Below, one piece after another: positions 1-7,680 of a stretch of DNA of 64,000 nt (position 1 is the stretch's first letter; every line of letters starts with the position of its first letter). The notes under the pieces are model-generated. The model did no database searches. It saw only the letters and a list, made by a program, of their open reading frames with translations, and had not been told where the DNA came from. This DNA comes from an uncultured Bacteroidales bacterium (GTDB lineage: Bacteria > Bacteroidota > Bacteroidia > Bacteroidales > P3), in the NCBI GenBank assembly GCA_937886715.1, contig CAKZZD010000033.1:1-64000 (forward strand), in the 5' to 3' direction. A program made the position numbers and the translations under genes.

Positions 1-557
1 GGATAGACATGCCGGAGCACACCTACTGGCATGTCGACAGCCTTTGCATCCATCCCGGCGACACTCTCGTGGCCGGTGCCGACACCATGGTCGCTATTGG
101 CGGCACCTGCAAGACCTTGCCCTTTACTTTCGAGGCCAATGAATGCGTTGAACTTCGAGAGAAAGATGCCCCCAAAGGAGAAGAATGGATTGACTTGGTG
201 TATCCGCGGTGGGACGGCGTGGTGTTCCTCACCTATAAACGTTTGCATGGCGCCGGCGACTTGCGCGGTCAGACCGACACCTCGTCGCGGCTACTGGAGA
301 GCCACTACCAGTTTGCGTCGGGAGTGGAAGAGCAGCGATATGCCAATGATGAGCAGCGGGTGTATGGCGCCACGTACCTGCTTCACGGCCGGAATGTGGC
401 ATCGACATACCAGTTTTGGGTGACCGACAGCGCGACCCATTTTCTGAGAGGCGCCTTGTATCTGAACCAGACGCCCAACAACGATTCGCTGGCGCCGGTG
501 CTGACCTATATACAAGAAGATATAGACCATCTGATCGAGACGCTCCGATGGAGATAG
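1..557 (+). CDS. gldD: Gliding motility lipoprotein GldD, 5' truncated by window edge
   Basis: Only the C-terminal about 185 residues are present; the frame is open to base 1 (reads ...IDMPEHTYW), so the lipoprotein signal lies outside. GldD-like segments visible are the PEHTYWHVDS opening, DLVYPRWDG, an AST-QFWVTDS stretch, HFLRGALYLNQTPNNDS and the terminal DIDHLIETLRW. In Flavobacterium, GldD is an essential gliding lipoprotein; non-gliding Bacteroidales with a T9SS often keep it. Its presence agrees with the two T9SS-sorted proteins found downstream. The first ATG (base 9) is almost certainly internal. Confidence 0.85.
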   Translation, partial: IDMPEHTYWHVDSLCIHPGDTLVAGADTMVAIGGTCKTLPFTFEANECVELREKDAPKGEEWIDLVYPRWDGVVFLTYKRLHGAGDLRGQTDTSSRLLESHYQFASGVEEQRYANDEQRVYGATYLLHGRNVASTYQFWVTDSATHFLRGALYLNQTPNNDSLAPVLTYIQEDIDHLIETLRWR

Positions 558-587
558 CGAGGGTCGGTTAAGATTTTTTAACGATGA

Positions 588-622
588 TTTGTTATCGAAT
601 GTGAAAAATATGCGTATCTTTG
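588..622 (+). promoter_or_regulatory. Bacteroidota promoter upstream of gpsA
   Basis: TTTG (588-591) and TATCTTTG (615-622), 23 bp apart, match the -33/-7 consensus of Bacteroidota housekeeping promoters. It lies between the gldD stop and the gpsA start, giving a leader of about 45 nt. Confidence 0.7.
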
Positions 623-669
623 CAATGTTGAAAAGTGACTCCGGTGGAAACTGGAGTTGACTCAATGTT

Positions 670-1677
670 GTGAAACAAAATATGATAGGAGTAATCGGTA
701 GTGGCTCATGGGCCACGGCATTAGTAAAAATACTACTAGAAGACCCTGAGCGGACCCTCAATTGGTGGGTGCGTGACGAAGGATTGCAACGATCGCTCCA
801 AGAAGAGGGGATCAACAGCAAACATTTGTCGGATGTGCGCCTCGATGCGTCGCGCATTCATGTGACCTGCTCGTTGAGCGAGGTGGTGGAATCCAGCAGC
901 GATTTGTTTATAGTGACACCGTCGGCCTTTGTCGGCGACACGTTGAGCATGCTTCCGGCCAGCGCCTATGAAGGCAAGAATATGATCTCGGCCGTGAAGG
1001 GTGCTGTGTTGGGCAAGGGGCTCCCGATGACGGTGTTTCTGGAGAAAGAGTTGAATGTGGACCCATGCAGGATATGTGTGGTGAGCGGACCGAGCCATGC
1101 AGAGGAGGTGGCCCTGAATCTGCCCACCTTCCTTGCTGTAGCCTCCCAGAACGAGGGGTTGGCCGAGGAGGTGGCGTCGATGCTGAGGTGTGACTATTTG
1201 CGAGCCTGCGTGACGACAGATATGGAGGGGGTGGAATACACGGCCATCATGAAGAACATATACGCCATAGCTGTTGGAATCTGTCGCGGACTTAATTATG
1301 GCGACAATCTGTGTGCTGTGCTCACGGCTGCCGCTGTTAAGGAGATTGGGCGTGTGCTTGATGCGACTTTCCCGTTGGCAGGCCGCGATATCACGGACTA
1401 TTGCTATCTTGGCGACCTGATGGTGACCTGCTGGTCGCAGCATAGCCGCAACCGTGCGTTGGGGCTGGCTGTGTCGCGAGGCGATGACCCGCAGAGCGTG
1501 TTTGCCCGTATGGGTTCGATAGCGGAGGGCTACTTTTCAGCCAAGATTGTGCATGACCACAATGCCTCCAAGCGCGAAATGATAGAGACGCCTATTCTGG
1601 AGAGCGTGTACCGTGTGCTGTATGACGGGGCAAACCCCAGGGAGGAGTTCGGCCATCTGATAAACCGAGTGTTGTGA
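670..1677 (+). CDS. gpsA: NAD(P)H-dependent glycerol-3-phosphate dehydrogenase
   Basis: Makes sn-glycerol-3-phosphate from dihydroxyacetone phosphate for phospholipid synthesis. N-terminal Rossmann motif GSGSWATAL (about residues 10-18), VSGPSHAEEV near residue 140 and the catalytic-lysine region MKNIYAIAVGI are characteristic; 335 residues is normal. A GTG at 670 is preferred because it leaves the usual 8-10 residues before the glycine loop; ATG 682 is the alternative. Its stop overlaps the GTG start of the following acyltransferase, so the two form a phospholipid-synthesis pair. Confidence 0.95.
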   Translation: MKQNMIGVIGSGSWATALVKILLEDPERTLNWWVRDEGLQRSLQEEGINSKHLSDVRLDASRIHVTCSLSEVVESSSDLFIVTPSAFVGDTLSMLPASAYEGKNMISAVKGAVLGKGLPMTVFLEKELNVDPCRICVVSGPSHAEEVALNLPTFLAVASQNEGLAEEVASMLRCDYLRACVTTDMEGVEYTAIMKNIYAIAVGICRGLNYGDNLCAVLTAAAVKEIGRVLDATFPLAGRDITDYCYLGDLMVTCWSQHSRNRALGLAVSRGDDPQSVFARMGSIAEGYFSAKIVHDHNASKREMIETPILESVYRVLYDGANPREEFGHLINRVL

Positions 1678-2813
1678 ACCTGCATGATTTTGACGACATA
1701 CGGCCGTTTACTGACGGCGAGTTGCCCGAGGCACTTCAACGGATCGCTGGGTGGGATCTGTTTTCACAGGTGATCAGATATATCTATCCCGATCTTGACG
1801 CAGATGAGGCGAGGGAAAGGTTGTGTGCGATCAAGACGGTGTATGAGCTGCAGTCGACCATCATGAATGATGCCATCAAGCGCATCGTGGCGATGACAAC
1901 GAGCAAGTTCAGCTTTTCGGGCATGAACCATCTGCGCAGAGGCGGCAACTACCTGTTTGTGTCGAACCATCGCGACATTACCCTTGACGCATTCCTGCTG
2001 CAGCATCTGCTGTATGAGCAAAAGGGGGACACCTCGTATATCGTTTTCGGCAACAACCTGCTTTCGTCGCCGATTATGTCGGACCTTTTTCGCTGCAACA
2101 AGCTGATCCAGATGGGGCGTGGCGGCAACCCGCGTCAGTTTTACGAAAGCCTGAAGCATCTTTCGACATATATCAGGGCGCTGGTGGTTGAAGAGCGCCA
2201 GTCGGTGTGGATAGCGCAGCGCAACGGGCGCAACAAAGATGGCATCGATGCCACAGCGCCGGCGATGCTGAAGATGTTGATGCTGTCGTCTGACGACGAG
2301 TCAGCGCAGTCGTTGGCCGACTTGAACATCGTGCCGATGAGCATTTCGTATGAATGGGACCCGTGCGACATTATGAAGACGTGCGAACTGTTCCAGCGCC
2401 GCCGTGGGGATTATGTCAAAGCGAAGGATGAGGACCTGAACAGCGTGGTGACAGGCATCATTGCTCCCAAAGGGCATGTGCATCTTGCGATAGGGAGCCC
2501 TCTTACGAAGAAAGAGCTGGATCCGCCGGCCGGAGAACATCTGACGGAGTATGCCGCCGCTGTGCTCGACAGGCATATCCAAAAGAATTATCACCTCATG
2601 CCGACCAACTATCTGGCCTATGACATGATGACTGGCGACGCACACTATAAGATGCACTATTCGGCATCAGTACAACGTGATTTCGCCCGGCGCCTGTCGC
2701 AGTTGCCGGACGAGGAACATCGGCAGATCATGATAGAGATGTATGCCAACCCCGTCGTCACGTCTCTTCGTGCTGGGGGTCAGCGTCCAAGAAAAAGCGG
2801 TCGTCGAAATTGA
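1674..2813 (+). CDS. PlsC/PlsB-type glycerolipid acyltransferase
   Basis: Likely transfers an acyl chain to glycerol-3-phosphate or lysophosphatidate. The HX4D catalytic motif is seen as NHRDITLD about residue 99; IQMGRGG and VWIAQRNGRNKDG are candidates for the substrate-binding blocks, and PMSISYEWDP follows. About 379 residues; the C-terminal tail (RAGGQRPRKSGRRN) is basic. GTG start overlaps the gpsA stop (GTGA), implying translational coupling. The last 56 bases overlap the convergent helicase gene. Exact substrate cannot be told from sequence. Confidence 0.8.
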   Translation: MNLHDFDDIRPFTDGELPEALQRIAGWDLFSQVIRYIYPDLDADEARERLCAIKTVYELQSTIMNDAIKRIVAMTTSKFSFSGMNHLRRGGNYLFVSNHRDITLDAFLLQHLLYEQKGDTSYIVFGNNLLSSPIMSDLFRCNKLIQMGRGGNPRQFYESLKHLSTYIRALVVEERQSVWIAQRNGRNKDGIDATAPAMLKMLMLSSDDESAQSLADLNIVPMSISYEWDPCDIMKTCELFQRRRGDYVKAKDEDLNSVVTGIIAPKGHVHLAIGSPLTKKELDPPAGEHLTEYAAAVLDRHIQKNYHLMPTNYLAYDMMTGDAHYKMHYSASVQRDFARRLSQLPDEEHRQIMIEMYANPVVTSLRAGGQRPRKSGRRN

Positions 2814-4218
2814 GCAGATAGACTTTGTCGGTGGCGCGGCTGAAGGCGGTGTAGAGCCATCGGAGGTAGTCGCAATCGACAGGGTTGTCGCCCAGATAGC
2901 CTTGGTCGATAATCACGGTTTTCCATTGCCCGCCCTGTGTTTTGTGGCAGGTCATTCCGTAGGCGAACTTCACCTGTAGGGCATTATAATAGGGATTCCT
3001 TTTCAATTCGCGAAGCCGGTCGGCTTTGTGTGGGATGTCGGCGTAGTCCTCCAGCACATTGTGGAAAAGTTGATTGGAATCGTCGGCCGAAAGAGCGGGT
3101 GTATCGGCCCATAGAGTGTTGAGGATCAGCTTGCAATCGCGGGTGTCCTCGTCGGGATAGTCCACAAAGCGCAGCGACGCGTCGGCAAAACGGAAACCGT
3201 ACATCTCCTGGATGTTGCGCACGCTCATCACCTCGGCAATGTCGCCGTTGGCGATGAAACTGATAGAAGAGTCCTCGTCGAGCCAGTAGTAGTTGTTCTT
3301 GGTGACCATCAGATAGTCGCCAGCGTTGATTTCACCTTCGCGGAAAAGGATGTTGTTGCGGATGCCCTGATTGAACAAATTGGCGCGCTTGTTGGAACGG
3401 CAGATGACCACTACTTGTTCCAATTGATAGGAGGAGTATTCCGTAAACAAGGTGTCGGACAGATCCTCGCCCATCAGGCGCACCACGTCGTTGTATCCTT
3501 GAGTGCTGAACACTGGCAGTTCTGCCTCTTCGCCCTGACTTAGCGATGTGATTTGGTTGCGGAGGGCGGTGGCGTTCTCCAAGATGCCGGATTGCCTTCC
3601 TTGCCGGACGACTTCGGTGAGTTCGCAGTCCATGATGTTCAGGGTGAAGTTGGCAGCGAGGAGCCTTGTGTCGAGAGCAGGGCTCTCCAATTGACCTACA
3701 GGCGGAAGCTGGGCGCTGTCGCCGATGAGCATGAGCCGGCAATGGTTGCCTTCGTAGACATAGTCGATCAGATCCTCCAGCAGGCTGCGTTGTGAGCCCA
3801 TCGACTCAAGTCCGATCATGGAGGCCTCGTCGACGATGAAGAGGGTGTAGGAATGCTTGTTCTGGCTTCTCACCATGCGCATCGACCCACTGCTGTCGGT
3901 GAATGTGGTGTAAATTTTCTTGTGGATGGTATAAGCTATTTTGCCGGAGTAGTTCGACAGCACCTTGGCGGCGCGGCCTGTAGGGGCCAGCAAGATGGGT
4001 TCCACCCTCAATTTTGGCAGCGTCTGTATGAGCGCAGAAACCAGGGATGTCTTGCCTGTGCCAGCGTAGCCTTTCAGCAGGAACAGTGAGCGTGGGTCGT
4101 CGTGATAAAGAAAGTGCGCCATTAAGGCGCACGCATCACGTTGACCGCATGTAGGGTCATGCGGAAATTTTGACAATATGAGATCCGTTACGGTTCTCTC
4201 AATATTATCAGTATGCAC
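2758..4218 (-). CDS. RecD-like superfamily 1 ATP-dependent helicase (AAA/UvrD C-terminal)
   Basis: DNA helicase or nuclease-associated ATPase of the RecD/TraA type. Walker A is GYAGTGKTS, Walker B is IVDEASMI, followed by GDSAQLPPV (motif III), and a C-terminal YGMTCHKTQGGQW typical of the UvrD_C_2 domain. The frame stays open to 4284, but that extension (Pro/Leu rich) merely overlaps secG; a GTG at 4218, five bases after the secG stop, gives 486 residues and a sensible N-terminus. Probably co-transcribed with secG upstream. Confidence 0.85.
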   Translation of the reverse strand: MHTDNIERTVTDLILSKFPHDPTCGQRDACALMAHFLYHDDPRSLFLLKGYAGTGKTSLVSALIQTLPKLRVEPILLAPTGRAAKVLSNYSGKIAYTIHKKIYTTFTDSSGSMRMVRSQNKHSYTLFIVDEASMIGLESMGSQRSLLEDLIDYVYEGNHCRLMLIGDSAQLPPVGQLESPALDTRLLAANFTLNIMDCELTEVVRQGRQSGILENATALRNQITSLSQGEEAELPVFSTQGYNDVVRLMGEDLSDTLFTEYSSYQLEQVVVICRSNKRANLFNQGIRNNILFREGEINAGDYLMVTKNNYYWLDEDSSISFIANGDIAEVMSVRNIQEMYGFRFADASLRFVDYPDEDTRDCKLILNTLWADTPALSADDSNQLFHNVLEDYADIPHKADRLRELKRNPYYNALQVKFAYGMTCHKTQGGQWKTVIIDQGYLGDNPVDCDYLRWLYTAFSRATDKVYLLNFDDRFFLDADPQHEET

Positions 4219-4222
4219 AGCA

Positions 4223-4570
4223 CTATTGCTGGTCGGCGGCAGGAGCGGGAGTGGCAGCAGGAGCGGTGGCTGCGGGAGTTGCACTCTGCACGGGACTGAC
4301 GTCGTTGGTTGTGGTAACTTCTGTTGTCAGAGCGTTTTCTGCGTGGTGGCGGGGAATAGTCACGGTGGCAGCGAGGCAGAGGACAACGAGGATGACGGCG
4401 AGCCACCAGGTAGCCTTCTCAAGGAAATCGGCGGTTTGGCGAACGCCCATCACCTGCTGGGGAGCAGAGAAGTTGGCAGCAAGTCCGCCACCTTTCGAAT
4501 TCTGAACCAGCACCACAAGTGCCAGCAGTATGCACACAATGATAATAAGGATAACAATAAATGTATACAT
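4223..4570 (-). CDS. secG: Preprotein translocase subunit SecG
   Basis: Small inner-membrane subunit of the SecYEG channel. Two transmembrane segments (residues about 3-22 and 54-72) flank the conserved VQNSKGGGLAA and QQVMGVRQTADFLEKATW. The C-terminal tail of about 35 residues is Ala/Pro/Thr rich, common in Bacteroidota SecG. Lies between an upstream TPR-like gene (12 nt gap) and the helicase. Confidence 0.92.
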   Translation of the reverse strand: MYTFIVILIIIVCILLALVVLVQNSKGGGLAANFSAPQQVMGVRQTADFLEKATWWLAVILVVLCLAATVTIPRHHAENALTTEVTTTNDVSPVQSATPAATAPAATPAPAADQQ

Positions 4571-4582
4571 ATTTATATTTAA

Positions 4583-5173
4583 TTATTTGCTATTAGCGTT
4601 CAGCTGTGCTTTGATTTTTTCAATTCGGGGTGCAAAAGTACTACTTTTTTCGGGATTATGAGCCAATAAATTGACATAAACGGCCAAAGCCTTGTCCAAT
4701 TTTCCCTGTTTTTCGAGTATAACTGCAAGAGTTTCAGTGTATAGCGACTCATTTGGAGCGAGACTTTTTTTGTCGTTGAAGACCTCATCTTTTTCCGACA
4801 TGCTGTCGCTCTCGAGGCTGTTGGCATTGTCGATTTTCAGGAAATTTGACAGAATCACGCTCTTGGGTGCCGTTTTGAAGGAAACCTCTTGGAAAGTGTT
4901 GATTTCGCTTAAGATATCCGCCGGATGTTCCTCGACAAAGGCTTTCGCATCCGCCAGCATGTTCTCCAGCCGCCGGTCGTCGCACATGGCAAGAGCGGCT
5001 TTGCGAGTCTCTATGGGAGTGTCGAACTGAAAGGCTTTGTCGGCCAGCAGCGCCATGACCGACACTGGTGACGAGAAGGGATACTTGTCGACCATCGAAT
5101 GAAGCCACCCTCTCTCCTGCGAAGAGAAAGTGGTGGGGTTTTGGACCTTGTCGGTGAACTGTTTTTTATCCAT
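4583..5173 (-). CDS. Conserved Bacteroidota protein with C-terminal TPR-like helices, unknown function
   Basis: 196 residues, no signal peptide or membrane segment. The last 60 residues (ESLYTETLAVILEKQGKLDKALAV..., then LAHNPEKS) look like one or two tetratricopeptide helices pairs; the N-terminal part (FSSQERGWLHSMVDKYPFSSP) resembles a family usually found just before secG in Bacteroidales. Function not known; position suggests an operon with secG. Confidence 0.7.
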   Translation of the reverse strand: MDKKQFTDKVQNPTTFSSQERGWLHSMVDKYPFSSPVSVMALLADKAFQFDTPIETRKAALAMCDDRRLENMLADAKAFVEEHPADILSEINTFQEVSFKTAPKSVILSNFLKIDNANSLESDSMSEKDEVFNDKKSLAPNESLYTETLAVILEKQGKLDKALAVYVNLLAHNPEKSSTFAPRIEKIKAQLNANSK

Positions 5174-5230
5174 TGAATCAGACTACTTGAATGCGTTATT
5201 AACACTTTTTTCCTTCCGGAAACCAATTTG

Positions 5231-5238
5231 CAAATGTA
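5231..5238 (-). promoter_or_regulatory. -7 promoter box for the TPR-like/secG operon
   Basis: Minus strand reads TACATTTG about 58 bases before the start of the 196-residue gene. No convincing -33 TTTG at the right distance, so moderate confidence. Confidence 0.45.
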
Positions 5239-5342
5239 CAAATAAAAAATGGAATAGAGCGAATAATAATTTTTCATGCTTGTTAAAATGCTGATATTTA
5301 TTGTTTTATTGTATTGTTTTGAGTCTGCTGGATAAATTTTTG

Positions 5343-5372
5343 TTTGTATGTCAAAAAAAAGTAGTACTTTTG
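5343..5372 (+). promoter_or_regulatory. Promoter of rpmH
   Basis: TTTG (5343-5346) and TACTTTTG (5365-5372), 18 bp apart; the second TTTTG at 5338-5342 is an alternative -33. Leader to rpmH is about 60 nt and A/T rich. Confidence 0.65.
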
Positions 5373-5436
5373 CAATTCCAAATTTCGGCTGAAATTGTTG
5401 ATAAATTATTGTTAAATAGAGATAAAACCGGACAAA

Positions 5437-5583
5437 ATGAAGAGAACGTTCCAACCCTCATTGAGAAAAAGAGCCAACAAACATGGCTTCCGCAAAAGAA
5501 TGTCCACTGCGAATGGTAGAAAAGTGCTGGCCGCACGTCGCAGAAAAGGCAGAAAAAGACTGACTGTCTCTGACGAGAGATAG
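5437..5583 (+). CDS. rpmH: 50S ribosomal protein L34
   Basis: 48-residue, highly basic protein beginning MKRTFQPSLRKRANKHGF and containing RMSTANGRKVLAARRRKGR, the classic L34 sequence. It is short enough to be missed by ORF cut-offs. Own promoter upstream and an intrinsic terminator downstream make it monocistronic. Confidence 0.97.
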   Translation: MKRTFQPSLRKRANKHGFRKRMSTANGRKVLAARRRKGRKRLTVSDER

Positions 5584-5590
5584 TAAGTTT

Positions 5591-5660
5591 CGTCCATAGG
5601 TACACCTATCGACGGTAGATTTGGCCAAATTAAGAAGTATTGATCAATACTTCTTTTTTT
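5591..5660 (+). terminator. Double hairpin and intrinsic terminator after rpmH
   Basis: A first hairpin (5591-5614) pairs CGTC/GACG and ATAGGT/ACCTAT. A second, perfect 10-bp hairpin (AAGAAGTATT, loop GATC, 5632-5655) runs into T8. The second is a strong Rho-independent terminator. Confidence 0.85.
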
Positions 5661-5702
5661 GTATGGTTACGTTAGTGCATTTGATAATCAGACAAATAAG
5701 CT

Positions 5703-7130
5703 ATGGGAAGACGCAATAGTCCATTGCCCCTCTACACCGAAGTCCCCATCCTGTCCACTGGAGCCGAGGGAATGGCCATCGCGAAAGTAGATGGACTTGT
5801 TGTATTCGTGCCCTTCGTCGTTCCTGGCGATGTGGTGGATATACAGCTCTACAAGAAGAAAAAGAACTATGCCGAGGGCCGGGCAGTTGCCATACGCCAG
5901 TATTCCGGGTTGCGTGTCGATCCGGAGTGCCCCCATTTCGGCGTCTGTGGCGGATGCAAGTGGCAGGCCATGCGGTATGATGCCCAGCTAGAGGCCAAGC
6001 AGACTCAGGTCAGAGACAACCTGGAACGTCTAGGCGATGTCGACTGCTCCAAGATGCGTTCCATTTGCGGGTCGCCCGTCACGATGTACTATCGTAACAA
6101 ACTGGAATACACCTTTTCCACCAAGGCCTGGCGCACCCAGGAGGAGATGCTCCACGAGAACATGCCGCCGGCAAACGGCGCCTTGGGCTACCATATTCCC
6201 CAAATGTTCGACAAAGTGCTGGACATCAAACATTGCGCCCTCCAGGCCGACCCCAGCAATGCGATCCGCAACGCCGTGCGTGAATATGTTCTCGCCCACG
6301 GACTGGACTTCTATGATATCCGCAACCATACAGGATTCATGCGCAACCTTGTGCTCCGCAACAGCACCCTGGGACATTGGATGGTCATCGTCATCGTGGC
6401 CTACGAAGACAATGGCAAGCTTTTCCCGCTGCTGGACATGCTGCGCGACAAGTTCCCGCAGATCACCTCGTTGCAGTATATCGTCAACGACAAGTGGAAC
6501 GATTCGTATTCTGACCTTGAGGTGCACACATATTGCGGCAGCCCCTATATAGAGGAACAGATGGAAGGCTACAACGGCTCGCCCAGCCTGCGTTTTGTCG
6601 TCAACCCCAAATCGTTCTACCAGACCAACTCCATACAGGCCCAGCGGCTGTATGGCTTTGTGGCCGAATTCGCCGAGCTGCAGCCCGATGATCTGCTCTA
6701 CGACCTCTACACTGGCACCGGCACAATAGCCCTTTTCCTGGCCGACAAGTGCCGCCGGGTGGTGGGCATCGAATATGTGGAAGAGGCTGTCGCCGACGCC
6801 CGTGTCAATGCCGAGCGCAACGGCTTCAGCAATGCCGTGTTCTATGCCGGCGACATGGCCAAGGTGCTGGACGAGGACTTCGTCGAGCAGCATGGCCGTC
6901 CCGACGTCGTCGTGACCGACCCGCCCCGCGCCGGAATGCACCAGAAGGTGGTCGACCAATTGCTGAAAATAGCCCCCCGCAAGATTGTCTACGTCAGTTG
7001 CAACCCGGCCACACAGGCACGCGACCTCAAACTCTTGTCAGAGAAATATGAGGTGCGCCGCATACAGCCAGTCGACATGTTCCCCCACACACAGCATGTC
7101 GAAAATGTGGCCGAACTTGTGCTTAAATAG
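5703..7130 (+). CDS. rlmD: 23S rRNA (uracil-5-)-methyltransferase RlmD/RumA family
   Basis: SAM-dependent enzyme making m5U in 23S rRNA. TRAM domain (about residues 10-65), iron-sulfur cysteines C76, C82, C85 (CPHFGVCGGC) plus a later Cys in KHCALQ, SAM loop DLYTGTGTIALF, motif TDPPRAG and nucleophile YVSCNPATQARDL near residue 435. 475 residues is normal. Flanked by the rpmH terminator upstream and its own terminator downstream. Confidence 0.93.
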   Translation: MGRRNSPLPLYTEVPILSTGAEGMAIAKVDGLVVFVPFVVPGDVVDIQLYKKKKNYAEGRAVAIRQYSGLRVDPECPHFGVCGGCKWQAMRYDAQLEAKQTQVRDNLERLGDVDCSKMRSICGSPVTMYYRNKLEYTFSTKAWRTQEEMLHENMPPANGALGYHIPQMFDKVLDIKHCALQADPSNAIRNAVREYVLAHGLDFYDIRNHTGFMRNLVLRNSTLGHWMVIVIVAYEDNGKLFPLLDMLRDKFPQITSLQYIVNDKWNDSYSDLEVHTYCGSPYIEEQMEGYNGSPSLRFVVNPKSFYQTNSIQAQRLYGFVAEFAELQPDDLLYDLYTGTGTIALFLADKCRRVVGIEYVEEAVADARVNAERNGFSNAVFYAGDMAKVLDEDFVEQHGRPDVVVTDPPRAGMHQKVVDQLLKIAPRKIVYVSCNPATQARDLKLLSEKYEVRRIQPVDMFPHTQHVENVAELVLK

Positions 7131-7155
7131 TGCTGGAAAATAATGAGTTCCCTAC

Positions 7156-7192
7156 CGGGGCGTTGCCTTTGTGCGATGCCCCGTTTTTTTTT
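7156..7192 (+). terminator. Intrinsic terminator after rlmD
   Basis: Arms CGGGGCGTTGC (7156-7166) and GCGATGCCCCG (7173-7183) pair with two G-T wobbles, followed by T9. Confidence 0.85.
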
Positions 7193-7254
7193 GTGTACAA
7201 AAGGCAGGCATACCGCCTTCTGTGTCGCCCGAAACGGCCCGTTTTTCCGTTGTT

Positions 7255-7383
7255 CCAATCCGCTGTCCCTCAATACCTTCTCCATATCAACTCCTGCTAT
7301 GGTAGGAGTTGGGCAGGAGAGGGGTTGGAGAGGGGATGGAGGGGCTTGGGCGTTGGGGCTGGGAATCAGGTGGTTGCGCAGGG
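7255..7383 (+). repeat. Intergenic long-hairpin repeat, copy A
   Basis: In the 550-base gap between rlmD and a T9SS gene. A left segment (7255-7295) is the near-exact inverse of copy E at 43389-43429 (39 of 41 bases). It holds hairpin CAACTCCT/AGGAGTTG (7288-7311), a G-rich run of GGGGTTGGAGA units (7320-7344) and, 25 bases later, the tail GGTGGTTGCGCA (7369) shared in position with copies B and C. Its C-rich arm appears lost. No credible gene in this gap. Confidence 0.7.
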
Positions 7384-7549
7384 TGGTGGGTGGGGTGGAT
7401 GTTTGGGGGTGGCGGGCCGTCGCCGCAAGGGCAGAGGATGTGTGGCTGAGAAGTGGTTGTGTCCGTCAATGAGGGGGCGTATGGTGGGAGAAAAAAATGC
7501 AAGCAGGAGATTTTTTTATCAGAAATGCGCGCTTTTCCAAAAAAAATGT

Positions 7550-7557
7550 TATCTTTG
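7550..7557 (+). promoter_or_regulatory. -7 box upstream of T9SS protein gene
   Basis: TATCTTTG followed by CAT, about 123 bases before the ATG at 7681; A/T-rich -33 region without perfect TTTG. Confidence 0.55.
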
Positions 7558-7680
7558 CATATTGTTCTTCCCCCTCAAAAAAGGAGAAGATTCGCTGTAA
7601 CATTTTGGGATACAAATATATGTGGTACTGCGAAAACTTTATAAATAGGAATAATAATAAATAAATACGCTAATAACAAG

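Noticed and set aside
7130..7600. 156-residue frame after rlmD
   Set aside because: It runs through the rlmD terminator and the G-rich repeat; no family similarity, low-complexity Gly/Trp/Arg residues.
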